Source: Deltaproteobacteria bacterium
Lineage (GTDB): Bacteria; Desulfobacterota; Desulfomonilia; UBA1062
Direction: 5' to 3'
NCBI GenBank assembly: GCA_018434685.1
Contig: JAHDOV010000041.1
Span: forward strand, 1 to 38,673
Length of the DNA stretch: 38,673 nucleotides
Shown here: piece after piece, positions 28,751-38,650 of the stretch
Numbering within the stretch: position 1 is the stretch's first letter
How the letters are laid out: the number at the start of each line of letters is the position of its first letter
Notes under the pieces: model-generated
What the model was told of the DNA's origin: nothing
The model's input: only the letters and a program-made list of their open reading frames with translations
Database searches by the model: none
Made by a program: the position numbers and the translations under genes

Positions 28751-31567
28751 CTACTGAGGCACCTTTTCTTCAGGATGAGTGGTGCTCTCGGCAGCCAGGG
28801 AGAGTCTCAGGAAATCTCCGGTGTACGATCCCGGGGTAGAGGCAATCTCTTCCGGGGTGCCGCTGGCAATGACCGTGCCGCCTGCCTGGCCGCCCTCGGG
28901 GCCGAGGTCGATAATGTAGTCGGCTGACCGGATGATATCCATGTTGTGTTCGATGACTATGACCGTATTGCCCTCGTCCACGAGCCGGTGCAGCACCTTC
29001 AGGAGCTTGTTGATATCCTCGAAGTGCAGGCCCGTGGTAGGCTCGTCAAGGATATAGACCGTTCGCCCGGTAGACCGTTTGGAGAGCTCCCGTGCGAGCT
29101 TTGTGCGCTGGGCCTCGCCGCCCGAGAGGGTGGTGGCGCTCTGCCCGAGCTTGATATAGTCCATGCCCACGTCCATGAGGGTCTGCAGCTTTTTCCTGAT
29201 CTTCGGCACCGCCTCGAAGAGTTCGAATGCCTGCCTCACGCTCATATCGAGCACCTCGGCGATGGAATGGCCCTTGTAGCGAATCTGCAGGGTTTCGTCA
29301 TTGAAGCGCTTTCCCTGGCACTGTTCGCACACCACGTACACATCGGGAAGGAAGTGCATCTCGATCTTGATGAGGCCGTCTCCCTGGCACGCCTCGCACC
29401 TGCCGCCCTTGACGTTGAAGCTGAACCTGCCCGGCTTGTACCCCCGGACCCGAGAGTCCGGCAGAAGGGTGAACAGCTCCCGGATATGGGTAAACAGCCC
29501 GGTATAGGTGGCGGGATTGGATCGCGGTGTCCTGCCGATAGGGCTCTGGTCCACATTGATGACCCGGTCGATATGCTCTATGCCGGCGATGTCTTTCACG
29601 TGGTGGGGAACTGACCTGGGGCCGAGCAGGGTCTTGCTCAGGTACGGGTAGAGCGTGTCGATGATCAGGCTCGATTTGCCCGATCCGGAAACCCCGGTGA
29701 TGCACGTGAAGACCCCCAGAGGGATATCCACGTCGACGGACTTCAGGTTGTTGGCGCTCGCCCCCCTGATTCGGATGGACCCGTTTTTCCGGCGTCTCCT
29801 CTTTTCCGGCTGATGAATCGCGAGCCTGCCCGAGATGTACTTTCCCGTCAGGGAGGTTTCGCTCACCAGCAGTTCTTCGGGTGTACCCTGGAAGATGATA
29901 TTCCCGCCGTGTTCGCCGGCACCCGGGCCCATGTCGATGACGTGATCGGCATCCCGTATGGTATTTTCATCGTGTTCCACGACAATCAGGGTGTTCCCGA
30001 TATCACGGAGGTGCTTGAGCGTATTGATGAGACGCTCGTTGTCTCTCTGGTGAAGCCCGATGGTCGGTTCGTCGAGGATGTACATCACCCCCATCAGGGC
30101 AGAACCTATCTGGGTTGCCAGCCTGATCCGCTGCGATTCTCCCGAGGAGAGCGTTCCCGAGGACCTGCTCAGGGACAGGTAGCCGATACCCACCGAGGTG
30201 AGAAACCCGAGCCGGTCCCTAATCTCCTTGATCAGCCTGGCAGCGATCTCCTGCTTCTTCGCGCTCAGCGAGAGCCTCTCGAAGAATTCCAGGAGATCAT
30301 CGACGCTCATGCTGGTGAGATCGAAGATATTTTTCCCCTCGATATCGATGTGGAGGATCTCCTTCTTCAGCCGCGCACCCTGGCATTCCGGGCAGACCCT
30401 GTTGTTGAGGAACCGGGAGATATCGGTTCGGATCTCCCCGTTCTCGCTGTCGCCGAGCCTCCGGGTGAGGTTGGGGATCACCCCCTCATACGGGGCTCCA
30501 TACGGCCCTCCGATGGGACCTCCGTACAGGATCGTGCGCTGGATGTCCTTGTCGAGTTTCTCAAAGGGGGTATGGATATCGAACTCGAGCACCCTTGCCA
30601 GGTGCCGGATCATCCTGAGCGCGAATCTCCCCGGGGGCACGCCCCAGGGGACGATGGCCCCGTCCATGAGCGAAAGGTTCGTGTTGGGGATAACAAACTC
30701 GGGGTCGACTTCCAGCAGCACGCCCAGACCGCCGCACCGCTGACATGCCCCATGGGGATTGTTGAAGGAGAACATGCGCGGTGAGATCTCGGGATACGAT
30801 ATGTTGCACACGGGGCAGCTGTAGTGCTCCGAATAGACCGTCTCACCGCCCTTGTCGTCACCGACCTTGAGTATGCCGTCAGAGAGTTTGCAGGCGATCT
30901 CGATGGAATCCACGAGTCTCGAGAGCACGCCTTCCTTGATGACGATCCGGTCCACCACCACGTCGATGCTGTGCTTCTTGTTCTTCTCGAGCACGGGAAT
31001 GTCTTCGATATCGTACAGCTCACCGTCGATGCGCACCCTGACAAAGCCGTCTTTTGCCAGAGACTCGAAGAGCTTTCCATACTCGCCCTTCCGGGAGCTC
31101 ACCACCGGGGCATAGATGATCACCCTGCCCCCTTCGCCCAGCGAGAGGACCGACTGGGCCATCTGCTGTATGGTGGTGGACTCGATGAGCCTGCCGCACT
31201 GCCAGCAGCGCGGGGTCCCGATCCTGGCAAAGAGCACCCGCAGATAATCGTAGATCTCGGTCACGGTCCCCACGGTAGACCTGGGATTGTTCGAGGTGGT
31301 CTTCTGTTCTATGGCAATGGCCGGAGAGAGCCCCTCGATGGATTCCACCTGGGGCTTCTGCATCTGCTCGAGGAACTGCCTGGCATAGGCGCTCAGCGAT
31401 TCCACATACCTGCGCTGACCTTCGGCATAGAGCGTGTCAAAGGCCAGGGAAGACTTGCCGGAACCCGACACCCCGGTAATGACGACAAACTTGTTCCTCG
31501 GGATCTTCACGTCGAATCCCTTGAGGTTGTGCTCGCTCGCTCCCTTGATCTCGATGAAGTCTTTCAT
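28751..31567 (-). CDS. uvrA: Excinuclease ABC subunit A
   Basis: The damage-recognition ATPase of nucleotide excision repair, 938 residues against about 940 in E. coli. Two ABC ATPase modules are visible: Walker [21 protein letters not shown] near residue 32 and [17 protein letters not shown] in the second half, with signatures [15 protein letters not shown] and [15 protein letters not shown]. Zinc-binding cysteine pairs are present in each half (CPVC/CQRC and CEAC/CEQC). A small Gly/Pro-rich stretch ([14 protein letters not shown]) replaces the usual short acidic linker before VIPNLTRR; otherwise it is canonical. It dimerises and loads UvrB. The mfd gene, also in repair, is nearby on the same strand but not in its operon. 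Confidence 0.98.
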   Translation of the reverse strand: MKDFIEIKGASEHNLKGFDVKIPRNKFVVITGVSGSGKSSLAFDTLYAEGQRRYVESLSAYARQFLEQMQKPQVESIEGLSPAIAIEQKTTSNNPRSTVGTVTEIYDYLRVLFARIGTPRCWQCGRLIESTTIQQMAQSVLSLGEGGRVIIYAPVVSSRKGEYGKLFESLAKDGFVRVRIDGELYDIEDIPVLEKNKKHSIDVVVDRIVIKEGVLSRLVDSIEIACKLSDGILKVGDDKGGETVYSEHYSCPVCNISYPEISPRMFSFNNPHGACQRCGGLGVLLEVDPEFVIPNTNLSLMDGAIVPWGVPPGRFALRMIRHLARVLEFDIHTPFEKLDKDIQRTILYGGPIGGPYGAPYEGVIPNLTRRLGDSENGEIRTDISRFLNNRVCPECQGARLKKEILHIDIEGKNIFDLTSMSVDDLLEFFERLSLSAKKQEIAARLIKEIRDRLGFLTSVGIGYLSLSRSSGTLSSGESQRIRLATQIGSALMGVMYILDEPTIGLHQRDNERLINTLKHLRDIGNTLIVVEHDENTIRDADHVIDMGPGAGEHGGNIIFQGTPEELLVSETSLTGKYISGRLAIHQPEKRRRRKNGSIRIRGASANNLKSVDVDIPLGVFTCITGVSGSGKSSLIIDTLYPYLSKTLLGPRSVPHHVKDIAGIEHIDRVINVDQSPIGRTPRSNPATYTGLFTHIRELFTLLPDSRVRGYKPGRFSFNVKGGRCEACQGDGLIKIEMHFLPDVYVVCEQCQGKRFNDETLQIRYKGHSIAEVLDMSVRQAFELFEAVPKIRKKLQTLMDVGMDYIKLGQSATTLSGGEAQRTKLARELSKRSTGRTVYILDEPTTGLHFEDINKLLKVLHRLVDEGNTVIVIEHNMDIIRSADYIIDLGPEGGQAGGTVIASGTPEEIASTPGSYTGDFLRLSLAAESTTHPEEKVPQ

Positions 31568-31682
31568 GGTTTCTTATGAAGGGCCAGGGGTGCAAAAGGC
31601 CTGAGGGACTGCTTCAAAAGATATTGTGCCGTTCCATAATCCTGTGCGGATCATACGTGGTAGATGGTTACTCATTGTTTCT

Positions 31683-32537
31683 TCAGATATAGATCCCGAT
31701 AAAGTATTCCGACATCATTTTTTTCAGCCAGTGCTGGAATGCCTCCTGCTGGTACTTGGTGACGAGCTTGTCGAAGATCTCGGGGCGGGTGTCCTCCAGA
31801 TTCCTGGTGCCGGCCACACCCTTTTCCACGATCTCAAAGATGGCGATATAGCTGTTCATCTCCATGGGCCCGATGACATCCCCCTGCCCTGCTGCCTCTA
31901 CCGCCTTTCTGACCTGTTCGGTGAGATCCTCAATGGCCACCCATCCGATATCCGCGCCGCCGGCACGGAGGATGTCGGAGTATTCCTGGGCCACCTCTTC
32001 GAAACTGCCCCCGCCCTTGATCTCGTCATAGGCCTTCTGAGCCTTTTCACTGTCTTCCTTTATCAGGATCTGCCTGAGCCGTACGGACTGCCTGCCGCTG
32101 TACTCGTCGCTGGCATTGTAGTAGTCCTTGATCATGTTCTCCGTGACGACCACCCGCGACTTGACCATGATATCCATGAGGGTAGACTTCATGATCATGC
32201 TGGTGGCATCGTGAACGCTGATCTTGTTTCTCTGGGCGAGCTGCTCTGCCTCCTGCTGATTCACCAGCGGAAACCCGAGCGACTTGTATATCTTCCCGAC
32301 GACGATGTCCTCCACCATGAGTTCGAGAACCTGGCGCTGAGCCACCCGGTTTTCGAGCGGCGCACCGAGCTCCTCCATACGCTGCCTGAGGTCCGACACC
32401 ATGATGATCCTGTCGTCCACAACCGCTACTATCCCCTCGATCCGCTCGGCCTGGACAACGCCGGTCATCAGGAGAAAGAGAACGAGAACAAGGCACTCCC
32501 GGTAGTTATTCCTTAACAGAGATAGAATTGATCTCAT
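31683..32537 (-). CDS. SurA-like periplasmic chaperone/peptidyl-prolyl isomerase
   Basis: A 284-residue exported folding factor. The signal peptide covers about residues 1-30 (hydrophobic LVLVLFLLMTG, cleavage after VVQA). A SurA-N-type helical domain follows (GIVAVVDDRIIMVSDLRQRM), then a single parvulin/PpiC domain (about 150-245, starting VRLRQILIKED and including GGADIGWV), then a C-terminal helix. E. coli SurA has two parvulin domains; this has one. It probably escorts outer-membrane proteins. It overlaps the preceding PpiC lipoprotein gene by 32 bases, so the two are co-expressed at the end of the tilS-mfd operon. Confidence 0.88.
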   Translation of the reverse strand: MRSILSLLRNNYRECLVLVLFLLMTGVVQAERIEGIVAVVDDRIIMVSDLRQRMEELGAPLENRVAQRQVLELMVEDIVVGKIYKSLGFPLVNQQEAEQLAQRNKISVHDATSMIMKSTLMDIMVKSRVVVTENMIKDYYNASDEYSGRQSVRLRQILIKEDSEKAQKAYDEIKGGGSFEEVAQEYSDILRAGGADIGWVAIEDLTEQVRKAVEAAGQGDVIGPMEMNSYIAIFEIVEKGVAGTRNLEDTRPEIFDKLVTKYQQEAFQHWLKKMMSEYFIGIYI

Positions 32538-33444
32538 CCCACTTCACCTCGACGGTATATTCTTTCTTGAGTTCATCGATGAACTCGCTGTACTTCTCTT
32601 CAAAGAGCTCCCCCTCGAGTTCGTCCCGTATCTGGTCAGCCGCTTCGACAAGGGGCAGTGTACCCGGTTTGGTTCTCTTTGCAACATAAAAAATATGGAA
32701 ACCCCGTTGGGTCTCGATTATTTCGGAGTAGCGGCGTTCGGGGATGGAAAACACGACATCTTCCACCTCCCTGGGCAGTTCGCCTTTCGCGAATATCCCC
32801 ATGAATCCTGAATCCTTGTTATCCTTCGATTCGCTGCAGTGCATCACCACCTGTTCCAGGGACACCCCGGAACGGAGCATGACGAGCGCCTCTTTGGCCT
32901 GGTACTTGTCTCTGACAAAGACATGGTACAGTTCAACGGACGAGGGGCGATAGAATTCGGCCAGGTGCTCCTGGTAGTACTGCTGTATCTTCTCTGCAGG
33001 GACAGCGATCTCTTTCTTGACAGCCTTTTCCACTGTGCGGTCGATGAGGAGCCTGGTCCGGATGAAATTCTTCATGTCGGAGAGCGAGCGGTATTCCTCG
33101 GTCAGGAGTGCATTGAGGTCTTCCTGGTTCATGCCCTGCATGAGCCCTTTCATGGCAATATCGACCTCCTGATCGGTCACGGTGACGAACCCCCTGCCGG
33201 CATACTGGAGGATGAGCTGCTCTTCGACGATATTGCCTGCCACGACAGGTTTCATCTCCTGGAGCACGTCTTCGGAATTGATCATGGATTCCTCGGCAAA
33301 CCGCTCGAGCCGATCCCGATAGCCCTGCCTGGTGATGCAGGCATCGCCCACGGTAATCACGCAGATGTCCCCGGCGCGATCACATGCGCCCAGCAGGATG
33401 CTCAGCAATACTATGGAGAATGTCACGTATCTCATTGTGCACAT
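32506..33444 (-). CDS. PpiC-type peptidyl-prolyl isomerase lipoprotein
   Basis: A 312-residue exported foldase with a lipoprotein signal peptide: MCTMRYVTFSIVLLS then the lipobox LLGAC, so the cysteine near residue 21 would be lipidated and the protein anchored in an envelope membrane. It has a SurA-N-like helical part (about 30-170) and one parvulin domain (about 175-270, with SSVELYHVFVRDKYQA and DSGFMGIFAKGELP). The frame is open to 33495 inside mfd; the start at 33444 gives a proper signal peptide and a 65-base overlap with mfd. It forms a pair with the downstream SurA-like protein. Confidence 0.87.
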   Translation of the reverse strand: MCTMRYVTFSIVLLSILLGACDRAGDICVITVGDACITRQGYRDRLERFAEESMINSEDVLQEMKPVVAGNIVEEQLILQYAGRGFVTVTDQEVDIAMKGLMQGMNQEDLNALLTEEYRSLSDMKNFIRTRLLIDRTVEKAVKKEIAVPAEKIQQYYQEHLAEFYRPSSVELYHVFVRDKYQAKEALVMLRSGVSLEQVVMHCSESKDNKDSGFMGIFAKGELPREVEDVVFSIPERRYSEIIETQRGFHIFYVAKRTKPGTLPLVEAADQIRDELEGELFEEKYSEFIDELKKEYTVEVKWDEINSISVKE

Positions 33445-36400
33445 TGTCGGGCCCCATGGGTATTTCCGCAATACCCTCCTGGAAGATCCTTCCATTCTTG
33501 TCTGTCACAAGAGCAATAAGTTTCTCAAGGTTAATCTTGCTATCACGTGCGAGATACAATCTCAATCGGTTATCGAGCCTCTCGAGCTTTTTCAGCCGCA
33601 TGCGTTTCATGATGTCCCTGATCTCGGCAACCCCCATGAGGATCTTCAGAGGTCCGGGAACCGGTCCGTAGAGATCCGAGATCTCTTCTAGTATGACGGG
33701 CAGTTCGTCGGCGCCCGCGGAGAAGAGCCTCTTGTAGAGGCCCAGCCTCAGGTGCTGGTCCGGACAGTACTCCTCGGGTATATAGGCATCGAGCCCGATC
33801 TTTATCTCGGGATCCAGCTCCGGAACCACCTCCCGTCCCTGGGACTTGTCCACGGCCTCCTTGAGCATCTGCTGGAAGAGTTCGAACCCCACTGCCGTTA
33901 CATGGCCCCACTGGGCCTTGCCGAGGATGTCGCCCACTCCCCGGATCTCCATATCCCGCAGGGCCATCTGGAATCCGGCACCAAGGGACTCGTATTCCTT
34001 TATGGCGGCAAGCCTCTTCTTCGCATCCCTGGTGATCTGCCCCACCTCGGGTATGAGGAGCAGTGCGAAGCCCTTGGTCTTCGATCTGCCCACCCTGCCG
34101 CGCAGCTGGTAGAGATCGGCCAGCCCGAACTTGTCCGCACGGTTGATGATGATGGTGTTTGCCGAGGGGATGTCGATCCCGGAGCTGATGATTGCCGAGG
34201 TCACCAGGACATTGATGGACCTGTCCAGGAATCCGGCCATGATGCGCTCCAGGGCGGTCCGGGACATCTGCCCGTGGGCAACGCCGATCCGGGCCTGCGG
34301 CATGAGTAGCCGGAGGTGCCGGGCCATGGATTCGATGGTGGCGACCTGATTGTGGACAAAGAACGCCTGCCCTCCCCTGGCCAGTTCCCGCAGGATCGTC
34401 TGCCTGATCTCCTCTTCGTCGAACCGGGATATCATGGTCTCGATCGACTTTCTCTCCGCAGGCGGGGTTTCTATGACCGACAGGTCCCGGATTCCCGAAA
34501 TGGCCATGTTCAGGGTCCTCGGTATGGGCGTGGCTGTCAGGGTGAGCACCTCGATCTCCGCCCGCTTTGCCTTGATGCGTTCCTTGTGTTTCACCCCGAA
34601 CCGGTGTTCCTCGTCCACCACCAGCAGCCCGAGGTCTCTGAACTTCACCTTGTCCGAGATCAGGGCATGGGTGCCGATGACAACATCCACCTTGCCGTCT
34701 TCCAGCGCCTGGAAGACCTCCTTGTTCGCATCCGAAGAGGAAAAGCTCGAGACCGCCTCGATCCGTATGGGCCATTTTTCAAAGCGCTCCCGGAAGGTCT
34801 TCAGGTGCTGCCTGGCGAGCAGCGTGGTGGGCACGAGAACAGACACCTGCTTGCCCGACATGACCGCCACGAAGGCAGCCCTGAGGGCGACCTCGGTCTT
34901 CCCGTACCCCACGTCGCCGCACACGAGCCGGTCCATGGGTTTGTGCGAGGCCATATCCGTGTACATGTCTTCCATGGCCTTGAGCTGGTCGTCGGTTTCA
35001 TCGTAGGGAAAGGTATCTTCGAATTCCTGGATCAGGCCGGGCGAGGTATCGAACGAAAACCCGCGGCTGCTCTCCCGCTTGGCGTAGATCGCCAGGAGCT
35101 CGTTTGCCAGCTTTGCCACCGACTCTCTGGCCTTGGTCTTTGCCTTGGTCCACCTGGTCCCGCCCAGTTTGTCGATGATGAAATTGTCCACCTCGCCGAT
35201 ATAGCGCTGGAGGAGCGAGAGCTTGTAGACCGGCACATAGAGCTTGTCTCCGCCCAGGTACTCCAGGAGGATGAAATCGCTCTTGAATCCCTCGAGGTCG
35301 ATGCGGACCACGCCCTTGAAGATGCCGATGCCGTTGTCCCTGTGCACCACGGCATCGCCGACATTGAGCTGGGTGAACGGGTTGAGCACCGCTGCGCCGG
35401 CTGCTGCCCTCTTCCGGCGTTTCTTTGCACCGAAGGCCTCGTCTGCGCTGATGAGGGCAACCCCTAAGGAGGGCAGGATGAACCCGGTGGAGACAGCGCC
35501 CTCAACCAGCTGAACCTTTGCGCTCCACCCGCTCCTGCTGAGAATCGATTGCCCCTGGGCCCTGCCCGGCTGGATGCCCCGCTTGGTGAATGAATATTCC
35601 AGCCGTTCCAGGAGCATCTGCGTGCCGGCAAAGACAAACACCTCCAGGCCCTCGTCGAGAAGCGAGCCTATATAATCGAATACCTCGTCGGTCCCCTTGC
35701 CCGCGTAGGCGGCGAGGGAAGCGCCCTTGTATTCTACGCTCGTGCCGGTGGAGCCAATGGACGTGGCGATGTGATGAGCCGCCTTTTCAACGGCGCCAAG
35801 GACAGAGGATTTCTCCACGAGCAGCTCCTCGGGCGGGAGAAATTTCTTTGCATTATCGGCCGAGCGGTCATAGGCAAGGGAATACCGGTCGAATTCTCGT
35901 TCCCACAGATCTGCCAGCGTGATCCTGTCCGGGCATGACAGGACGGATCCCGGCGGAAGGTAGTCGAACACGGATGCCGCAGACTCGTAGAACAGCGGCA
36001 GGTAGGCCTCCAGCCCCGGTGTATAGATCCCCTGCTCCATATCGCCGATGAGGTACTGCACCGACGGGTCCTTCATCCTTCTCAGTGCCGGGCGGGCATG
36101 CTTCATGTGATCGAGATCCAGCAGGACCTCACTCGCCGGCAGGATGAGTGCGGAGGTGATGTCGTTGCGCGACCGCTGGGTGCTCAGGTCAAAGGTCTTT
36201 ATGGACGTCACGGTGTCGCCGAACAGATCGATGCGCACGGGCTGGGCCATACCCGGAGAGAAGATGTCGATCACCGATCCCCTCATGCTGAACTGCCCCA
36301 CATCGTCTATGAGGGCCTCGCGGGTATATCCCCCGTGGAGGAGGGTGCGGGCCAGCTCATCGCGGTCGATATCCGTATCTACCCTGATTGTCCTGGCCGC

Positions 36401-36763
36401 TTCGGCAAGGTCGCCCTTGCTGATAACGCGGGGCATCACGGCTGAAAACGGCGCAATGACCACCATGGGGGAGCCTTCCATGAGACGGTAGAGAATCGAT
36501 ATCCGGTGCGCCACGATCTCACGGGACGGGCTGTCATCCTGGTAGGGCCTGATATCGGCCGGAAAGAAGCTGTGGATGGACGACTCGTCGAGGAAACAGG
36601 CAAGGTCTTCCTGTGCCTGGTACATCTCGTCGGTGTTCTCCACAATCCACAGGACGGTCCTGCGTCTCTTCAGGAACGCCGAGGCGACGATGAGCGCCTT
36701 GAGCGGCATGACGAGCCCGCCTGCCGCTGTTATGTCTGAGAGTTTTTCAAATATTTTATCCAT
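33380..36763 (-). CDS. mfd: Transcription-repair coupling factor
   Basis: An 1127-residue Mfd (E. coli 1148) that removes stalled RNA polymerase and recruits UvrA. The order is: UvrB-like N-terminal domain, RNA-polymerase-interacting domain (LNVGDAVVHRDNGIGIFKGV), then the RecG-like translocase with Walker A GDVGYGKTEVALRAAF, DEEHRFGVKHKE (DEEH box), TLTATPIPRTL, and HGQMSRTALERIM and QLRGRVGRS in the second RecA-like domain, ending in the TRCF C-terminal domain. The start overlaps the tilS end by 8 bases. It is complete, with no interruption seen. Confidence 0.98.
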   Translation of the reverse strand: MDKIFEKLSDITAAGGLVMPLKALIVASAFLKRRRTVLWIVENTDEMYQAQEDLACFLDESSIHSFFPADIRPYQDDSPSREIVAHRISILYRLMEGSPMVVIAPFSAVMPRVISKGDLAEAARTIRVDTDIDRDELARTLLHGGYTREALIDDVGQFSMRGSVIDIFSPGMAQPVRIDLFGDTVTSIKTFDLSTQRSRNDITSALILPASEVLLDLDHMKHARPALRRMKDPSVQYLIGDMEQGIYTPGLEAYLPLFYESAASVFDYLPPGSVLSCPDRITLADLWEREFDRYSLAYDRSADNAKKFLPPEELLVEKSSVLGAVEKAAHHIATSIGSTGTSVEYKGASLAAYAGKGTDEVFDYIGSLLDEGLEVFVFAGTQMLLERLEYSFTKRGIQPGRAQGQSILSRSGWSAKVQLVEGAVSTGFILPSLGVALISADEAFGAKKRRKRAAAGAAVLNPFTQLNVGDAVVHRDNGIGIFKGVVRIDLEGFKSDFILLEYLGGDKLYVPVYKLSLLQRYIGEVDNFIIDKLGGTRWTKAKTKARESVAKLANELLAIYAKRESSRGFSFDTSPGLIQEFEDTFPYDETDDQLKAMEDMYTDMASHKPMDRLVCGDVGYGKTEVALRAAFVAVMSGKQVSVLVPTTLLARQHLKTFRERFEKWPIRIEAVSSFSSSDANKEVFQALEDGKVDVVIGTHALISDKVKFRDLGLLVVDEEHRFGVKHKERIKAKRAEIEVLTLTATPIPRTLNMAISGIRDLSVIETPPAERKSIETMISRFDEEEIRQTILRELARGGQAFFVHNQVATIESMARHLRLLMPQARIGVAHGQMSRTALERIMAGFLDRSINVLVTSAIISSGIDIPSANTIIINRADKFGLADLYQLRGRVGRSKTKGFALLLIPEVGQITRDAKKRLAAIKEYESLGAGFQMALRDMEIRGVGDILGKAQWGHVTAVGFELFQQMLKEAVDKSQGREVVPELDPEIKIGLDAYIPEEYCPDQHLRLGLYKRLFSAGADELPVILEEISDLYGPVPGPLKILMGVAEIRDIMKRMRLKKLERLDNRLRLYLARDSKINLEKLIALVTDKNGRIFQEGIAEIPMGPDNVHNEIRDILHSIAEHPAGRM

Positions 36764-38024
36764 GAGCGGGAAATTCCGTTTCTATGCCGGTCTCCATCTC
36801 CGGGGAAGCGATGCCTGCGACGCAGACTATTTCGTCTCCCCGCAGCACCACCGGCCAGAACACTCGCAGGGACTTCATCACAGAGCGGTCAGACAAAAGC
36901 TTCACCACCCGTTTCGTGCCGATACGGTCACCCGGCAGGTACGAACGGGTGCGAAGCGGCAGGGACATGCCGCCGGCAGACTCTATCCGCATCGTCTGGC
37001 CGATGGCCTCGATCCGGCAGACTCCCGGGGCCTCGACCGGCACGTCGTAGAACGGGCCCTTCCCGGCAGTCGAGAACACCAGGGCCTCTCCATCGAGCTG
37101 CGACTTGACAAGCCTCTTTACGGTATGGCCGCGCCTTGTTCCCTGCAGCACCTCCATGACAGAGCGGATCTGGATGGCGTCGACCCCCCGGGGCTCGTGG
37201 AGCATTTCGGAGAGAACATTGATGATCATGCGCTTTGCGACCGCCTCGTGGGCATCTCTCAGATCGCTGGCCCTGTAGGCGCGCACGAGGTTCCAGTCGA
37301 CCACGAGCGCCCGGCGCTCCAGTGCGTCGGCCATCCCGGCCAGGGCCCCACCCTCTTCCCGGGCAATCTCTGACAGGCGCGAGACAGACTGGACCACGAG
37401 CGGGTTGATCTTCTTCATGAGTGGCAGGATCTCGTGCCGGATGAGGTTCCTGGCGAGCCTGGTATCGTCGTTCGTGCTGTCCTCCACGTACTGGATGCTG
37501 CCCTGCTCTGCATACGCCTCGATCTCGGCGCGGGAAAACCCGAGCAGGGGCCGCAGGAGATCATCCGGACTGGCGTAGTCCATCCCTGCCAGGCCGCGTA
37601 TGCCGCTGCCGCGTATGAAGCGGTAGACGAGCGTCTCCGCCTGGTCGTCCATGGTGTGTCCGGTGACCGCGGCATCGAAACCGTGTTCTTTCCTGCATCG
37701 CATGATGGCATCGTAGCGCCTCGTGCGGGCCTCTTCCTCGAGGTTCGCACCCGCTGGGTCCATGCCCAGGGCATACACAAAGGATTCGATGCGCATCTCT
37801 TCGCACTGCCCGGCAACAAAGCGGGCATCACTGCTCGATTCCTCGCCTCTGAGCCCGTGATCCACATGCACGACGCCGATCCTGAGGTTCAGGGCTGCTG
37901 CAGCCCTCCTCATGAGATCGAGCAGCACCATGGAGTCGATTCCGCCGGAACAGCACACGAGAACAGACATCCCCGGGCGTACCCCGCAGGAATCTCTCAG
38001 TATCTTCAGGAAGCGGTCCACCAT
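36756..38024 (-). CDS. tilS: tRNA(Ile)-lysidine synthetase
   Basis: A 422-residue TilS that converts C34 of the AUA-reading tRNA-Ile to lysidine. The PP-loop is CCSGGIDSMVLLDL near residues 24-37, followed by VVHVDHGLRGEES, GHTMDDQAETLVYRFIRGSGIRGLAGM and PLLGFSRAEIEAY, all diagnostic. A C-terminal extension (about 230-422) carries the TilS substrate-binding domains, ending in the LPGDRIGTKRVVKLLSDR region. The start at 38024 has AAGG 7 bases upstream. It heads the tilS-mfd-ppiC-surA series; the upstream region is a REP-rich non-coding stretch. Confidence 0.96.
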   Translation of the reverse strand: MVDRFLKILRDSCGVRPGMSVLVCCSGGIDSMVLLDLMRRAAAALNLRIGVVHVDHGLRGEESSSDARFVAGQCEEMRIESFVYALGMDPAGANLEEEARTRRYDAIMRCRKEHGFDAAVTGHTMDDQAETLVYRFIRGSGIRGLAGMDYASPDDLLRPLLGFSRAEIEAYAEQGSIQYVEDSTNDDTRLARNLIRHEILPLMKKINPLVVQSVSRLSEIAREEGGALAGMADALERRALVVDWNLVRAYRASDLRDAHEAVAKRMIINVLSEMLHEPRGVDAIQIRSVMEVLQGTRRGHTVKRLVKSQLDGEALVFSTAGKGPFYDVPVEAPGVCRIEAIGQTMRIESAGGMSLPLRTRSYLPGDRIGTKRVVKLLSDRSVMKSLRVFWPVVLRGDEIVCVAGIASPEMETGIETEFPAHG

Positions 38025-38370
38025 GGAAATGCCTTGTAGTACCTAAGGCCGCACGGGTCAAGGGATACGTGTGGTGGAATGGAGTAACGGTGTGCCCGGT
38101 AACACTGCAGGAACGGGCTCAGCCGCGACCGGTCATCGGCCTCGCTGCAAGCCATTGTCGCGCCTGAAGGCGCTCCGGCAGAATGGTGTATTCCTGTCTC
38201 TTGAACCCTGATTCCCGAACCGGGCATCGTCAGTTTGTAGGGCAGGCTGCGAGCGAAGCGAACTGCCTGCCGTTACCGTGCACCTTGATCGTCCCGCTGT
38301 CAGGGAGCTGCCTTCGGCAACACCATGGCCTGCCGCATAGTGTATGACCGAGGTTGTTATTCTTCGGTTT

Positions 38371-38597
38371 AAACATGGTCGCCGCTGAACCGGCTCCTAC
38401 AGGGGGTGTGCCTGAGATTGGGATTCTCCTGCTTAAACATGGTCGCCGCTGAACCGGCTCCTACAGGGGGTTATGCCTGAGATTGGGATTCTCCTGCTTA
38501 AACACGGTCGCCGCTGAACCGGCTCCTACAGTGGGTTATGCCTGAGATTGGGATTCTCCTGCTTAAACATGGTCGCCGCTGAAGCGGCTCCTACAGA
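38371..38597 (-). repeat. Tandem REP array, 64-65 bp units
   Basis: The motif beginning AAACATGGTCGCCGCTGAA and ending CGGCTCCTACAG starts at 38371, 38435, 38500 and 38565, so there are three full units of 64, 65 and 65 bp and a final partial one. The linker CCTGAGATTGGGATTCTCCT is also conserved, with only TGTG/TTATG differences. On the minus strand each unit starts GTAGGAGC. The palindrome is perfect in the last copy (GCCGCT-GA-AGCGGC) and has one mismatch in the first three. Confidence 0.9.
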
Positions 38598-38623
38598 GGG
38601 TGTGCCCGGTAACACTGATAGGG

Positions 38624-38650
38624 GTAGGAACGGTGCATTGGCTTGCACCG
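38624..38650 (+). repeat. GTAG-headed hairpin
   Basis: GTAGGAA followed by CGGTGCA, a 6-base centre, and TGCACCG: a REP-like element in the opposite orientation to the tandem array. Confidence 0.6.

Noticed and set aside
33570-34775. 401-residue minus-strand frame in a second frame of mfd
   Set aside because: Arg/Gly-rich alternative-frame translation inside the intact mfd gene.
38371-38597. CRISPR array
   Set aside because: Units are 64-65 bp, but the linkers between palindromes are conserved in sequence, only four copies exist, and no cas genes are near; this is a tandem REP array.
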